NCBI GenBank assembly: GCA_008360975.2
Contig: VLJF02000034.1
Span: 2,129,810 to 2,193,809, forward strand
Reading direction: 5' to 3'
Source: Lichenostomus cassidix
Taxonomy: Eukaryota > Chordata > Aves > Passeriformes > Meliphagidae
DNA: 64,000 nucleotides
Below the pieces are notes generated by a model. It did not search any database. It was not told where the DNA came from and saw nothing but the letters and a program-made list of their open reading frames with translations. Of the stretch, positions 38,801-64,000 are shown piece by piece. Numbering within the stretch: the stretch's first letter is position 1; the number at the start of each line of letters is the position of its first letter. The position numbers were made by a program, and so were the translations under genes.

Positions 38801-41153
38801 ACACCGGGACCGGTACCGGGAGCGAGCTGTGCGCCCCGGGAACCGCCCGGGACCGGGACCGGAGATAGGAGAGACCCAACTGTACCGGTACCGGTACCGG
38901 AGAGCTGAGAGCTCAAACCGCCCGGTACCGGAGAGCTGAGAGGTTAACCCTACCGGTACCGGAGTAAGGAGAGCTCAAACTGTACCGGTACCGGAGAGCT
39001 GAGAGACCCAGCACCACCCGGCACCGGTACCGGAGATGGGAGAGACCCAACACCACTGGTACCAGTACCGGAGAGCTGAGGGGTTAACCCTACCGGTACC
39101 GCAGATAGGAGAGCTCCAACTGCACCGGTACCGGAGATAGGAGAGCTCCAACCACCGGTACCGGTACCGGAGCTCTGAGGGGTTAAACCGCCCGGTCCCG
39201 GAGCTAGGAGAGCTCAAACCGCCGGTACCGGAGATAGAAGAGCTGAGAGACCCAACCCCACCGGTACCGGAGCTCTGAGGGGTTAAACCGCCCGGTCCCG
39301 GAGCTCTGAGAGCTCTAACCCCGCCGGTACCGGAGCGCTGAGGGGTTAACCCTACCGGTACCGGAGCGCTGAGGGTTTAACCCTACCGGTACCGGAGCGC
39401 TGAGGGATCTACCGGTACCGGAGCGCTGAGGGTTTATCCCTATTGGTACCGGAGCGCTGAGGGTTTAACCCTACCGGTACCGGAGCTCTGAGAGCTCAAA
39501 TCCCACCGGTACCGGAGCGCTGAAGGTTTAACCCTGCCGGTACCGGAGCTCTCAGAGCTCTAACCCCATCGGTACCGGAGCTCGGAGGGTTTAACCCTAC
39601 CGGTACCGGAGCTCTCAGAGCTCTAACCCCGCCGGTACCGGAGCGCTGAGGGTTTAACCCTACCGGAGCTCTGAAGGCCTCCCGCTACCGGAGCTCTGAG
39701 AGCTCCAACCCCGCTGCTACCGGAGCTCTGAGGGATCTACCGGTACCGGAGCGCTGAGGGTTCCAATCTCCTCGCTACCGGAGCTCTGAGGGTTTAACCC
39801 CGCCGCTACCGGAGCTCCCAAGGCCTCCCCGGTCCGGCCGCTCTCCCGGTCCAACCCCTCCGCCGCCGCCCCGGGATCTCCCCGCGGTCACTCCCGGTTC
39901 CCTCTCCGGTACCTCCGCCGCCCGACTCGGCCATGGCCGCTCCCCCCGTTCTCTCCCCCCGTTCTCTGCCCCCGGTTCCCCTCTCCCTTCCCCTCTCCCG
40001 TTCCCCTCTCCGGTACCTCCGCCGCTCCCCTCCCCGTTCTCTCCCCCCGGGGATCTCCCCCGTTCCCCTGCTCGGTTCCCCTCTCCGGTAGCTCCGCCGC
40101 CCTGCTCCCCATGGCCGTTCCCCCGGTTATTCCCCGGTTCCCCTCTCCCGGTCCCTCCGTTTCCCGGCTCCCCATGGCCGCTCCCCTCCGTTTCCCCCGG
40201 TTATTTCCCGGTTCTCCTGTCCCGCTCAGTCCCGGTTCCCCTCCCCGTTCTCTCCCCCTGGTCAGTCCCGTTCACCTCTCCCGGTTCCCCTCTCCGGTAC
40301 CTCCGTTTCCCGGCTCGGCCATGGCCGTTCCCCCCGGTAATTTCCCGGTTCCCCTCTCCCGTTCCCCCCCGTTCCCCTGTCCCGGTCACTCCCGGTTCCC
40401 TCTCCGGTCCCTCCGTTTCCCGGCTCGGCCATGGCCATTCCCCCCCGTTCCCCTGTCCCGGTTATTCCCCGATTCCTCTCCGGTACCTCCGTTTCCCGGC
40501 TCCCCATGGCCGCTCCCCCCGGTAAATTCCCGGTTCCCCTCTCCCATTTCCCCCCGGATCCCCTGTCCCCGTTCCCCCCGGTTTTCCCCTCTCCGGTACC
40601 TCCGTTTCCGCGGCTCCCCATGGCCGCTCCCCGTTGTTAGTCCTCTGTTCCCTGTCCCCGTTCCCCCGGTTCTCCTCTCCGGTACCTCCGTTTCCCGGCT
40701 CCCATGGCCAGTTCCCCCCCGTTCCCTCTCCGGTTATTCCCGGTTCTCCCTCTCCGGTACCTCCGTTTCGGCCCGGCCATGGCCTGTTCCCCGGTAAATT
40801 CCCGGTCCCCTCTCCATTCCCCCCCTCGCTCCTGTCCCCGTTCCCCCCGGTTTTCCCCTCTCCGGTACCTCCGTTTCCCGGCTCCCCATGGCCGCTCCCC
40901 CCGCTCTCCCCGTTCCCCCGGTCACTCCCGGTTCCCTCTCCGGTCCCTCCGTTTCCCGGCTCGGCCATGGCCATTCCCCCCCGTTCCCCTGTCCCGGTTA
41001 TTCCCGATTCCTCTCCGGTACCTCCGTTTCCCGGCTCCCCATGGCCGCTCCCCCGGTAATTCCCCCTGTTCCCCTCTCCCATTCCCCCCCGTTCCCCTGT
41101 CCCGTTCCCCTCCCCGTTCTCTCTCCGGTACCTCCGTTTCCCGGCTCGGCCAT
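29820..41153 (-). CDS. PHF23: PHF23: PHD finger protein 23 (five coding exons)
   Basis: A chromatin reader whose C-terminal PHD finger is known to bind H3K4me3; the protein has also been reported as a negative regulator of autophagy. Exons: 41132-41153, 38745-38776, 38355-38447, 34207-34771 and 31652-31854. Phases agree and give 304 residues (human 403). Order: [18 protein letters not shown], conserved block [20 protein letters not shown] (from about residue 19), [27 protein letters not shown], two poly-Pro tracts, a basic [10 protein letters not shown] patch, SDTESEED, the acidic [20 protein letters not shown], then the PHD. It lies downstream of GABARAP in the same orientation, as in mammals. 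Introns 1, 3 and 4 are built of arrays that contain copies of its own exon edges. Confidence 0.95.
29839..31651 (-). other. PHF23: PHF23 3' UTR with AATAAA at 29839-29844
   Basis: The minus strand has AATAAA at 29844-29839, 1.8 kb below the stop codon, followed by unique sequence. Between 29930 and 31640 the UTR is a degenerate array of 30-60-nt units such as CCCCAAAATCTCACAATTTG (+ strand), so it is unusually long and repetitive. No second gene was seen in it. Confidence 0.6.
31652..31854 (-). CDS. PHF23: PHF23 exon 5 (PHD finger, stop codon)
   Basis: Completes Gly then encodes [54 protein letters not shown] and a short tail ending PRDS before TAA. The C4HC3 zinc ligands are all present (CYC, CSQC, IHLSC, FYCQKC), as is the cage Trp in GTW. 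The acceptor is AATTCCAG|GTGACG, and this acceptor edge is copied about a dozen times upstream. Confidence 0.97.
31855..32717 (-). repeat. PHF23 intron 4: about twelve copies of the exon 5 acceptor edge
   Basis: Units of about 70-75 bp (+ strand GTGATTAGATCCCAGGAGTC then GTCACCTGGA, then an A/T-rich spacer with AATTAAAATAAAAATATAG). Each carries the AG|GTGACGACTCCTGGGATC exon start with its acceptor. Copies are near 31906, 31967, 32041, 32109, 32174, 32242, 32312, 32376, 32453, 32519, 32585 and 32655. Confidence 0.95.
32718..32790 (-). repeat. Fused exon 4 / exon 5 edge unit (no intron) in PHF23 intron 4
   Basis: On the minus strand this reads [18 protein letters not shown] continuously, the end of exon 4 joined to the start of exon 5, lacking one Asp (3 nt) of the true junction. 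It lies exactly where the acceptor-edge array (left) meets the donor-edge array (right). Confidence 0.9.
32791..34206 (-). repeat. PHF23 intron 4: nine further copies of the exon 4 donor edge
   Basis: Units of 130-165 bp, each with the coding sequence for [20 protein letters not shown], the donor GTGAGT and, in most, an upstream CCAG or GCAG. Edges are near 32873, 33006, 33156, 33311, 33443, 33576, 33724, 33873 and 34044. Several are almost identical to the true exon end at 34207. Confidence 0.95.
34207..34771 (-). CDS. PHF23: PHF23 exon 4 (poly-Pro, basic and acidic regions)
   Basis: A 565-nt exon: [51 protein letters not shown], a poly-Pro run from (CCT)n, [44 protein letters not shown], a second poly-Pro run, [20 protein letters not shown] and [11 protein letters not shown]. 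Human has a poly-Glu stretch where the second Pro run lies. It ends in phase 1 (TCA G|GTGAG). Its donor edge is repeated about ten times downstream, and its acceptor edge about nineteen times upstream. Confidence 0.95.
34772..36790 (-). repeat. PHF23 intron 3: copies of the exon 4 acceptor edge and a 390-bp higher-order repeat
   Basis: Five long copies (about 55 nt of exon 4: GCCAGCCCCAGCTCGGCTCA and on) lie at 34840-35430, then about 14 short copies (GAGCTGGGGCTGGCCTGGG on +) to 36785. 35481-35870, 35871-36260 and the next block from 36261 repeat with a period of exactly 390 bp; the first two appear identical. Confidence 0.93.
36880..37900. repeat. PHF23 intron 3, CCACCTCAGGGAACTCAAAT array
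   Basis: 36895-37390: units CACCTCAGGGAACTCAAATT with CACCCAAAATTCACCC. 37430-37890: CCCCAAATCCTCCCAAATTC units. No coding exon seen. Confidence 0.9.
37915..38200. promoter_or_regulatory. CpG-rich promoter-like island inside PHF23 intron 3
   Basis: About 285 bp of unique CpG-rich DNA. It has a ZNF143-like element (GGCACGCCGGGATTTGCAGT, 37938-37957), inverted CCAAT boxes (GCCATTGGTCC near 38033, CGATTGGCTG near 38111, TGTCAATCACG near 38152) and GC boxes (GTGGGCGTGGC, GGGGCGGGGC). It looks like a real promoter, possibly for a shorter PHF23 transcript or a divergent RNA. No coding exon is attached that I recognise. Confidence 0.45.
38355..38447 (-). CDS. PHF23: PHF23 exon 3
   Basis: A 93-nt phase-0 exon encoding [20 protein letters not shown] then [11 protein letters not shown], nearly identical to human PHF23. 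The donor is GTAACC. Confidence 0.97.
38460..39835. repeat. PHF23 introns 2 and 1 GC-rich minisatellites
   Basis: 38490-38640: AAACCCACCGGGATTTCCCC units. 38800-39830: CCGGTACCGGAGCTCTGAGG units of 30-60 nt, rich in KpnI-like GGTACC palindromes. Confidence 0.9.
38745..38776 (-). CDS. PHF23: PHF23 exon 2
   Basis: A 32-nt microexon between TTCCCAG and GTGAGAG encoding [10 protein letters not shown], matching human PPTLKPETQ just before PPEKRRR. Confidence 0.85.
39901..41131 (-). repeat. PHF23 intron 1: about 14 copies of exon 1 (ATG plus donor)
   Basis: Units of 60-150 bp with CCGGTACCTCCGTTTCCCGG then CTCGGCCATGGCC or CTCCCCATGGCC on the + strand. ATG copies are near 39934, 40111, 40173, 40322, 40432, 40508, 40621, 40708, 40781, 40890, 40968 and 41042. 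Type A (ATGGCCGAG, 22 nt) keeps the exon 2 frame; type B (ATGGGGAGC, 21 nt) does not. Some have lost the GT of the donor. Confidence 0.93.
41132..41153 (-). CDS. PHF23: PHF23 exon 1 (start codon, best candidate)
   Basis: ATGGCCGAGCCGGGAAACGG then AG before GTACCGG: MAEPGNG, phase 1 out, which joins exon 2 in frame as MAEPGNGEALPP (human MAEPSPE). About 14 near-copies of this exon follow in intron 1. This one was chosen because it is the outermost and abuts the CpG promoter. The copy ending at 39934 (MAESGGG, also in frame) is the main alternative. Confidence 0.72.
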
Positions 41154-41408
41154 GGCCGCTCCCCCCCCGCTCCGCCGCCGCTCCGTCCGGTGCCGCCTCG
41201 CTGCGCGCCGCCCCCGCCTGGCCACGCCCCGCCCAATCACAGCACCGCGCATGCGCTAATCCCGCCCCCTCGGCGAGGCCACGCCCACATGCCATTCACA
41301 TACCCAACCTAATTATGCAAGCCCCGCCCACCACGCCCCGCCCACAAACCCCGCCCCCTATAAAAGCCACTCCCACTTCCGGTGGAGGCCCAGAGGCGCT
41401 CCGTCGCT
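41154..41408 (-). promoter_or_regulatory. PHF23 promoter / GABARAP-PHF23 intergenic region
   Basis: Only about 255 bp separate the GABARAP AATAAA from the PHF23 start codon. The stretch is GC- and CpG-rich with a perfect NRF1 palindrome GCGCATGCGC at 41247-41256, a CCAAT element (GCCCAATCAC, 41231-41240) and several GC boxes (CCCCGCCC). Confidence 0.7.
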
Positions 41409-43087
<1,679 letters not shown>

Positions 43088-43587
43088 NNNNNNNNNNNNN
43101 NNNNNNNNNNNNNNNNNNNNNNNNNNNNNNNNNNNNNNNNNNNNNNNNNNNNNNNNNNNNNNNNNNNNNNNNNNNNNNNNNNNNNNNNNNNNNNNNNNNN
43201 NNNNNNNNNNNNNNNNNNNNNNNNNNNNNNNNNNNNNNNNNNNNNNNNNNNNNNNNNNNNNNNNNNNNNNNNNNNNNNNNNNNNNNNNNNNNNNNNNNNN
43301 NNNNNNNNNNNNNNNNNNNNNNNNNNNNNNNNNNNNNNNNNNNNNNNNNNNNNNNNNNNNNNNNNNNNNNNNNNNNNNNNNNNNNNNNNNNNNNNNNNNN
43401 NNNNNNNNNNNNNNNNNNNNNNNNNNNNNNNNNNNNNNNNNNNNNNNNNNNNNNNNNNNNNNNNNNNNNNNNNNNNNNNNNNNNNNNNNNNNNNNNNNNN
43501 NNNNNNNNNNNNNNNNNNNNNNNNNNNNNNNNNNNNNNNNNNNNNNNNNNNNNNNNNNNNNNNNNNNNNNNNNNNNNNNNNNNNNNN
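43088..43587. other. Assembly gap (500 N)
   Basis: Exactly 500 N, a conventional size for a gap of unknown length. It interrupts the fourth GABARAP exon-3 edge unit on the left and the gene X exon-2 edge array on the right. It must hide GABARAP exons 1-3, and it may be the join between two haplotype contigs. Confidence 0.99.
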
Positions 43588-44602
43588 AACTGATCCCAAA
43601 CCGATCCCAAAATTCCCAAATTTTCCCAAAATCCCGAAATTACCGAGCAGTGCCTGGAACAAGACCCCAAAATTCCCCCAAAATGCCCTGAAAATCCCCC
43701 AAAATTCCACCCAAATTCCCCCAAAACTCCACCCAAATCCATCCCAAATCCCCCCAAAATTCCCAAATTTTCCCAAAATCCCCAAATTCCCGAGCAGTGC
43801 CTGGAACAAGACTCCAAAATTCCCCCAAAATCCCCTGAAAATCCCCGAAATTCCACCCAAATTCCCCCAAAACTCCCTGAAATTGATCCCAAAACGCCCC
43901 AAATTTCCCCAAAATTCCCAAATTTCCCCAAATCCCCGAATTACCGAGCAGAGCCTGGAACAAGGAGCTCTGCAGAACCCAAAAATCCCCAAAAATCTCC
44001 CAAAATCACCCCAAAGTTTCCCAAAATTCCCAAAATTCCCAAATTCCGGAATTACCGAGCAGAGCCTGGAACAAGGAGCTCTGCAGAACCCAAAAAATCC
44101 CCAAAATACCCAAATTTCACCCCAAAACTCCTGAAAATCCCCCAAAATCCACCCAAAACCCCTCGAACTCCACCCAAACCGATCCCAAAACGCCCCAAAT
44201 TCCCCCAAAATCCCCAAAAATTCCCAAATTTCCCCAAATCCCCAAATTCCCGAGCAGTGCCTGGAACAAGGAGCTCTGCAGAACCCAAAAATCTCCCAAA
44301 TTTCACCCCAAATCCCCTGAAAATCCCCCCAAATCCACCCAAAATCCCTCCAACTCCACCCAAACCGATCCCAAATCACCCCAAAATTTCCCAAATTTCC
44401 CAAAATTCCCAAATAATCCCCAAATCCCCAAATTTCTGAGCAGTGCCTGGAACAAGACCCCAAAATTCCCCCAAAATCCCCCAAAATCCCCTGAAAATCC
44501 CCCAAATTCCACCCAAATTCCCCCAAAACTCCCCGAAATTGATCCCAAAACACCCCAAAGTTTCCCAAAATCCCCCAAAATTTCCCCAAATCCCCGAATT
44601 AC
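43588..44602 (-). repeat. Gene X: six copies of the exon 2 donor edge
   Basis: CGAGCAGTGCCTGGAACAAG (+ strand; the exon end plus GGTAATT donor side) recurs near 43643, 43791, 43945, 44056, 44251 and 44439. Three of the six extend to GGAGCTCTGCAG. Spacer is CCCCAAAATTCC type. Confidence 0.9.
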
Positions 44603-44707
44603 CGAGCAGAGCCTGGAACAAGGAGCTCTGCAGGACTCGCAGCAGCTGCTGAGCTTTGAGCTTCGGAGGAAATCCCAGAGCTTCGGCCAGGAGGCGCCGA
44701 GCTCCTC
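44603..44707 (-). CDS. Gene X exon 2
   Basis: 105 nt, GC-rich, with an acceptor after a pyrimidine-poor tract and a GTAATT donor. The frame set by exon 1 is open throughout. Its donor edge is repeated six times downstream (43643-44475) and a partial acceptor-edge copy lies upstream (44891-44924), the same pattern as in the recognised genes, which supports its being a real exon. Confidence 0.6.
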
Positions 44708-47566
44708 CTGCACCCAAAAATGGGAGAAAAACCCAAAATTCGGGGTTGGGAACCGAAAATTCGGGTTTGGGAGCCTCGAGAATGGGCTGGGAGCCAAAAA
44801 TTTGGGATTGGGAACCAAAAATTTCGGGTTTGGAAGTCAAAAAATTGGGGTTGAGACCCGAAAATTTGGGTTTGGAGCACCAAAAAATTCGGCCAGGAGC
44901 CACCGAGCTCCTCCTGCTGCCCCAAAATGGGAGAAAAACCCAAAATTTAGGGTTGGGAAGTGAAAATTCGGGTTTGGGAGCCTCGAAAATGGGTTGGGAG
45001 CTGAAAATTTGGGTTTAGGAGCCAAAAATTTGGGGTTGGGAGCCAAAAATTTGAGTTTGAAAGCCCCAAAAATGGGTTTGGGAGCTCAAAATTTAGGTTT
45101 TGGAGCCAAAATTTGGGGTTGGGAGCCCAAAAAATTGGGATTAGGACCCAAAAATTAGGGTTTGGTATCCAAAAAATGTGGTCAGGGAGCCCAAAAATGG
45201 GGATTAAACCCCAAAACTTGTGTTTGGGACCCAAAAATTCGGATTTAAGAGTCCCAAAAATGGGATTGGGAACCCAAAAATTGGGTTTGGAGCTGAAAAA
45301 ATGGGTCAAGGAAGCCCAAAAATGGGGTTTGGGATCCAAAAAATGTCATTAGGGAGTCAAAAAATGGGGATGAAACCCCAAAATTTGGGTTAAAACCCCC
45401 AAATTTGGGTTTGGGAGCCCCAAAAATGGGATTGGGAAGCCAAAATTGGGGTTGGGAGCCAAAAATTTGGGGTTTGGAGCCCAAAAATGGGTTAGGAATC
45501 CCAAAAAAAAGGGTTGGAGCCCCAAAATTTGGGGTTGGGAACCCAAAATTGGGATCTGAGGTCCCAAAAAATGGGTTTGGGAGCCAAAATTGGGGCTGGG
45601 AGCCAAAAAACCCCCAAATCCTCCAAAAAACCCCCAAAATCCTCCCAAAAAACCCCCAAAAATCCTCCCCAAAATCCTCCCAAAATTTCCCAAAATCCTC
45701 CCAAAACCCCAAAATCCTCCAAGAAACCTCAAAATTTACCCAAAAATCCTCCCAAAAATCCCAAAAAATTCTCCCAAAATTTCCCAAAAACCTCCCAAAA
45801 AACCCTCAAAATCCTCCCAAAAAACCCCAAAATTTCCCCCAAATTTCTCCAAGGAAACCTCAAACCCCAAAATTCCCAATTTTTGGACCCAAAAAACCCC
45901 AAAATTCCCCAAAAAACCCCAAAAATTTCCCCAAAACCTCCCAAATCGAGTCAAGATCATCCCAGGAACCCCAAATTTGAAATTTTTGGACCCAAAAATT
46001 CCCAAAATTCCCCCAAAAACCTCCCTGAGGCCTTCAAATGGTGCCAAAATCCCCCAAAAATCCCCAAAAATTCCCCAAAATTGAGTCCCAAACCTCCCAA
46101 AACCCCAAATTTTCGATTTTTAGGTCCCAAAAATCCCAAAACCTCCAAAATTCCCCCAAAATCTCCTGCAAGGCTCAGAAATTAGGCCTGAAAACCCCAA
46201 AATATCCCGAAAAAAACCCCAAAAAATCCCCAAAAACCCCAAAATTCCCCAAAAAATTCCCCAAAATTGACTCCCAAACCTCCCAGGATCCCAAAAATCC
46301 AATTTTTTGGCCCCAAAAATCCCAAAATTCCCCAAATTTCCCCCAGAATTCTCACCTAAGGCTCCTAAACAAAGCCTGAAAACCTCAAAAAATCCCCAAA
46401 AAATCCCCTAAAAAAACCCCAAAAAATCCCCAAATTTTTCCCCAAAATGTCCCAAATTTTCCCAGGACCCCAAATTTCCACTTTTTGGCCCCAAAAATCC
46501 TAAAATTCCCCAAATTTCCCCAATAATTCTCACTTAAGGCTCCTAAATTAGGCCTGAAAATCCCCAAAAATCCCCTAAAAAAGCCCAAAAAAATCCCCAA
46601 AAAACCCCCAAAATTTCCCCAAAATGTCCCAAATTTTCCCAGGCATCCCAAATTTCCACTTTTTGGCCCCAAAAATCCCAAAATTCCCCAAATTTCCTTA
46701 AATTCTCCTAAGACACATCCATAAGGCCTGAAAACCCCAAAATCCCCAAAAATCCCAAAACCCCCAAAATCCCCAAAAATCCCCTAAAATCCCCAAAATT
46801 TCCCCAAAATGTCCCCAAATTTTACCAGGAACCCCAAAAAATCCCCAAATTTCCCTTAAATTCTCTCCTAAGACACATAAATTAGGTCTGAAAACCCCAA
46901 AAATCCCCAAAAAATCCCAAAAAACCCAAAAAAATCCCCTAAAAATCCCCAAAATTTCCCCAAAATTTCCCCAAAATGTCCCAAATTTTCCCAGGGATCC
47001 CAAATTTCCACTTTTTGTCCCCAAAAATCCCCTTAAATTCTCTCCTAAGACACAGAAATAAAGCCTGAAAACCCTAAAAATCAAAAAAAATCCCCAAAAA
47101 ACCCCAAAATTCCCCAAAAAATTCCCCAAAATTGACTCCCAAACCTCCCAGGATCCCAAAAATCCAATTTTTTGGCCCCAAAAATCCCAAAATTCCCCAA
47201 ATTTCCCCCAGAATTCTCACCTAAGGCTCCTAAACAAAGCCTGAAAACCTCAAAAAATCCCCAAAAAATCCCCTAAAAAAACCCCAAAAATTTTCCCAAA
47301 ATGTCCCAAATTTTCCCAGGCATCCCAAATTTTCACTTTTTGGCCCCAAAAATTCCCAAATTCCCCTTAAATTCTCTCCTAAGACACATAAATTAGGCCT
47401 GAAAATCCCCAAAAATCCTCTAAAAAATCCCAAAAAAATCCCCAAAAAACCCCCAAAATTTCCCCAAAATGTCCCAAATTTTCCCAGGCATCCCAAATTT
47501 CCCATTTTTGGCCCCAAAAATCCCAAATTTCCCGGAGTTCTCTCTCTCACCAGGCGCCAGCGCCAT
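44603..47566 (-). CDS. Unrecognised gene X, 5' exons
   Basis: Two coding exons can be joined: 47551-47566 (ATGGCGCTGGCGCCTG, MALAP, phase 1, donor GTGAGAG) and 44603-44707 (acceptor GGGTGCAG, donor GTAATT). Together they give 40 residues, MALAPGGARRLLAEALGFPP then KLKAQQLLRVLQSSLFQALL, an open amphipathic helical stretch. The rest is expected in the gap or beyond. The start lies about 150 bp below the ACADVL AATAAA. I do not recognise the protein; it is not CTDNEP1, ELP5 or DVL2 as I know them. Further exons may be hidden in the repeats between the two. Confidence 0.5.
44708..46160. repeat. Gene X intron, GGGTTGGGAGCCAAAAATTT array
   Basis: 44730-45595: about 40-nt units GGGTTTGGGAGCCAAAAATT, including a partial exon 2 acceptor-edge copy at 44891-44924. 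45600-46160: CCCCAAAATCCTCCCAAAAA type. Confidence 0.88.
46160..47410 (-). repeat. Gene X intron, ~150-180-bp units with a splice-flanked 20-mer
   Basis: Minus strand TTTTCAG, GCTTTGTTTAGGAGCCTTAG, GTGAGAA recurs perfectly at 46350-46380 and 47216-47246 and in decayed form near 46180, 46535, 46715, 46880, 47055 and 47390. Each looks like a tiny exon with acceptor and donor. No true parent exon is visible. Confidence 0.75.
47551..47566 (-). CDS. Gene X exon 1 (start codon)
   Basis: A 16-nt coding part: ATG, four codons and one base before a strong GTGAGAG donor. It is non-repetitive and GC-rich against A/T-rich repeats, with a promoter-like block immediately upstream. Confidence 0.55.
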
Positions 47567-47700
47567 GCTTTGGCTAATCGGATTTTTTGGGATTATTTTG
47601 GGATTATTTGGGATTTTTGGGGTCAAAACCTCCCAGTGACCCCAAAGGCGCAAAGCATGATGGGAAATGGAGTTTTCCAGAAGGAACCAGAGAGACTCGG
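47567..47700 (-). promoter_or_regulatory. Gene X promoter
   Basis: Minus strand 47673-47655 reads ACTCCATTTCCCATCATGC, very close to the ZNF143/SBF promoter motif, and shares TTCCCATCATGC with the ACADVL promoter. It sits between the ACADVL copy 2 AATAAA and the gene X ATG. Confidence 0.5.
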
Positions 47701-47715
47701 AGAGGAAATGAAGTT

Positions 47716-64000
<16,285 letters not shown>

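Noticed and set aside
41350..41365. CTATAAAAGCC as a TATA box on the + strand
   Set aside because: No + strand gene follows. The region is the gap between the GABARAP 3' end and PHF23, and the start of the only gene below it is on the minus strand with CpG-type elements.
44603..44707. Gene X as CTDNEP1, ELP5 or DVL2 from mammalian neighbours
   Set aside because: None of these has a MALAPGGARR- or LRVLQSSLFQALL-like N-terminus that I know of, so the gene was left unnamed.

Overview
This window is vertebrate nuclear DNA, most likely from a bird (probably a GC-rich, repeat-dense 'dot' microchromosome). The basis is clear ACADVL, PHF23 and GABARAP homologues in small exons with canonical GT-AG junctions, a PHF23/GABARAP order and orientation as in mammalian 17p13.1, CpG-rich promoters, and introns made almost wholly of short tandem repeats. 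The bird call is inference. All recognised genes lie on the minus strand, so each gene runs from high to low coordinates.

Layout. (1) 1-28026: ACADVL copy 1 (very-long-chain acyl-CoA dehydrogenase), exons 1-19. Exon 20 should lie about 410 bp beyond the left edge. Exon 17 carries a 1-nt deletion. (2) 28027-29820: ACADVL promoter, then a C/T-rich minisatellite. (3) 29839-41153: PHF23, five coding exons ending in a PHD finger, with a repeat-filled 3' UTR. (4) 41409-42925: 3' end of GABARAP. Its last exon is intact, but exons 1-3 are missing at a 500-N gap (43088-43587). (5) 43588-47566: an unrecognised gene ('X') with a 16-nt first coding exon and a 105-nt second exon. (6) 47716-64000: a second ACADVL, exons 20 back to 11, running off the right edge. 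Its exons are almost identical to copy 1, but its intronic repeats differ in length. Exon 13 here has a 2-nt deletion. The two ACADVL copies flank the gap, so an unpurged second haplotype is at least as likely as a real tandem duplication.

The most striking feature is a rule about the introns. Many tandem arrays contain repeated copies of the edge of the neighbouring exon, splice site included. Donor-edge copies always lie in the intron downstream of their exon, and acceptor-edge copies always lie upstream. This holds for ACADVL exons 7, 8 and 14, PHF23 exons 1, 4 and 5, GABARAP exon 3 and gene X exon 2. In PHF23 intron 4 the acceptor array and the donor array meet in a unit where the exon 4 and exon 5 edges are fused without an intron.

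Functionally, ACADVL catalyses the first step of mitochondrial long-chain beta-oxidation, and its intron 2 holds a compact regulatory island with two DR1 (PPAR/HNF4-type) sites and a perfect CRE. GABARAP is an ATG8-family autophagy protein. PHF23 is a chromatin reader that has also been linked to autophagy. No tRNA, rRNA, CRISPR array or intact transposon was seen.
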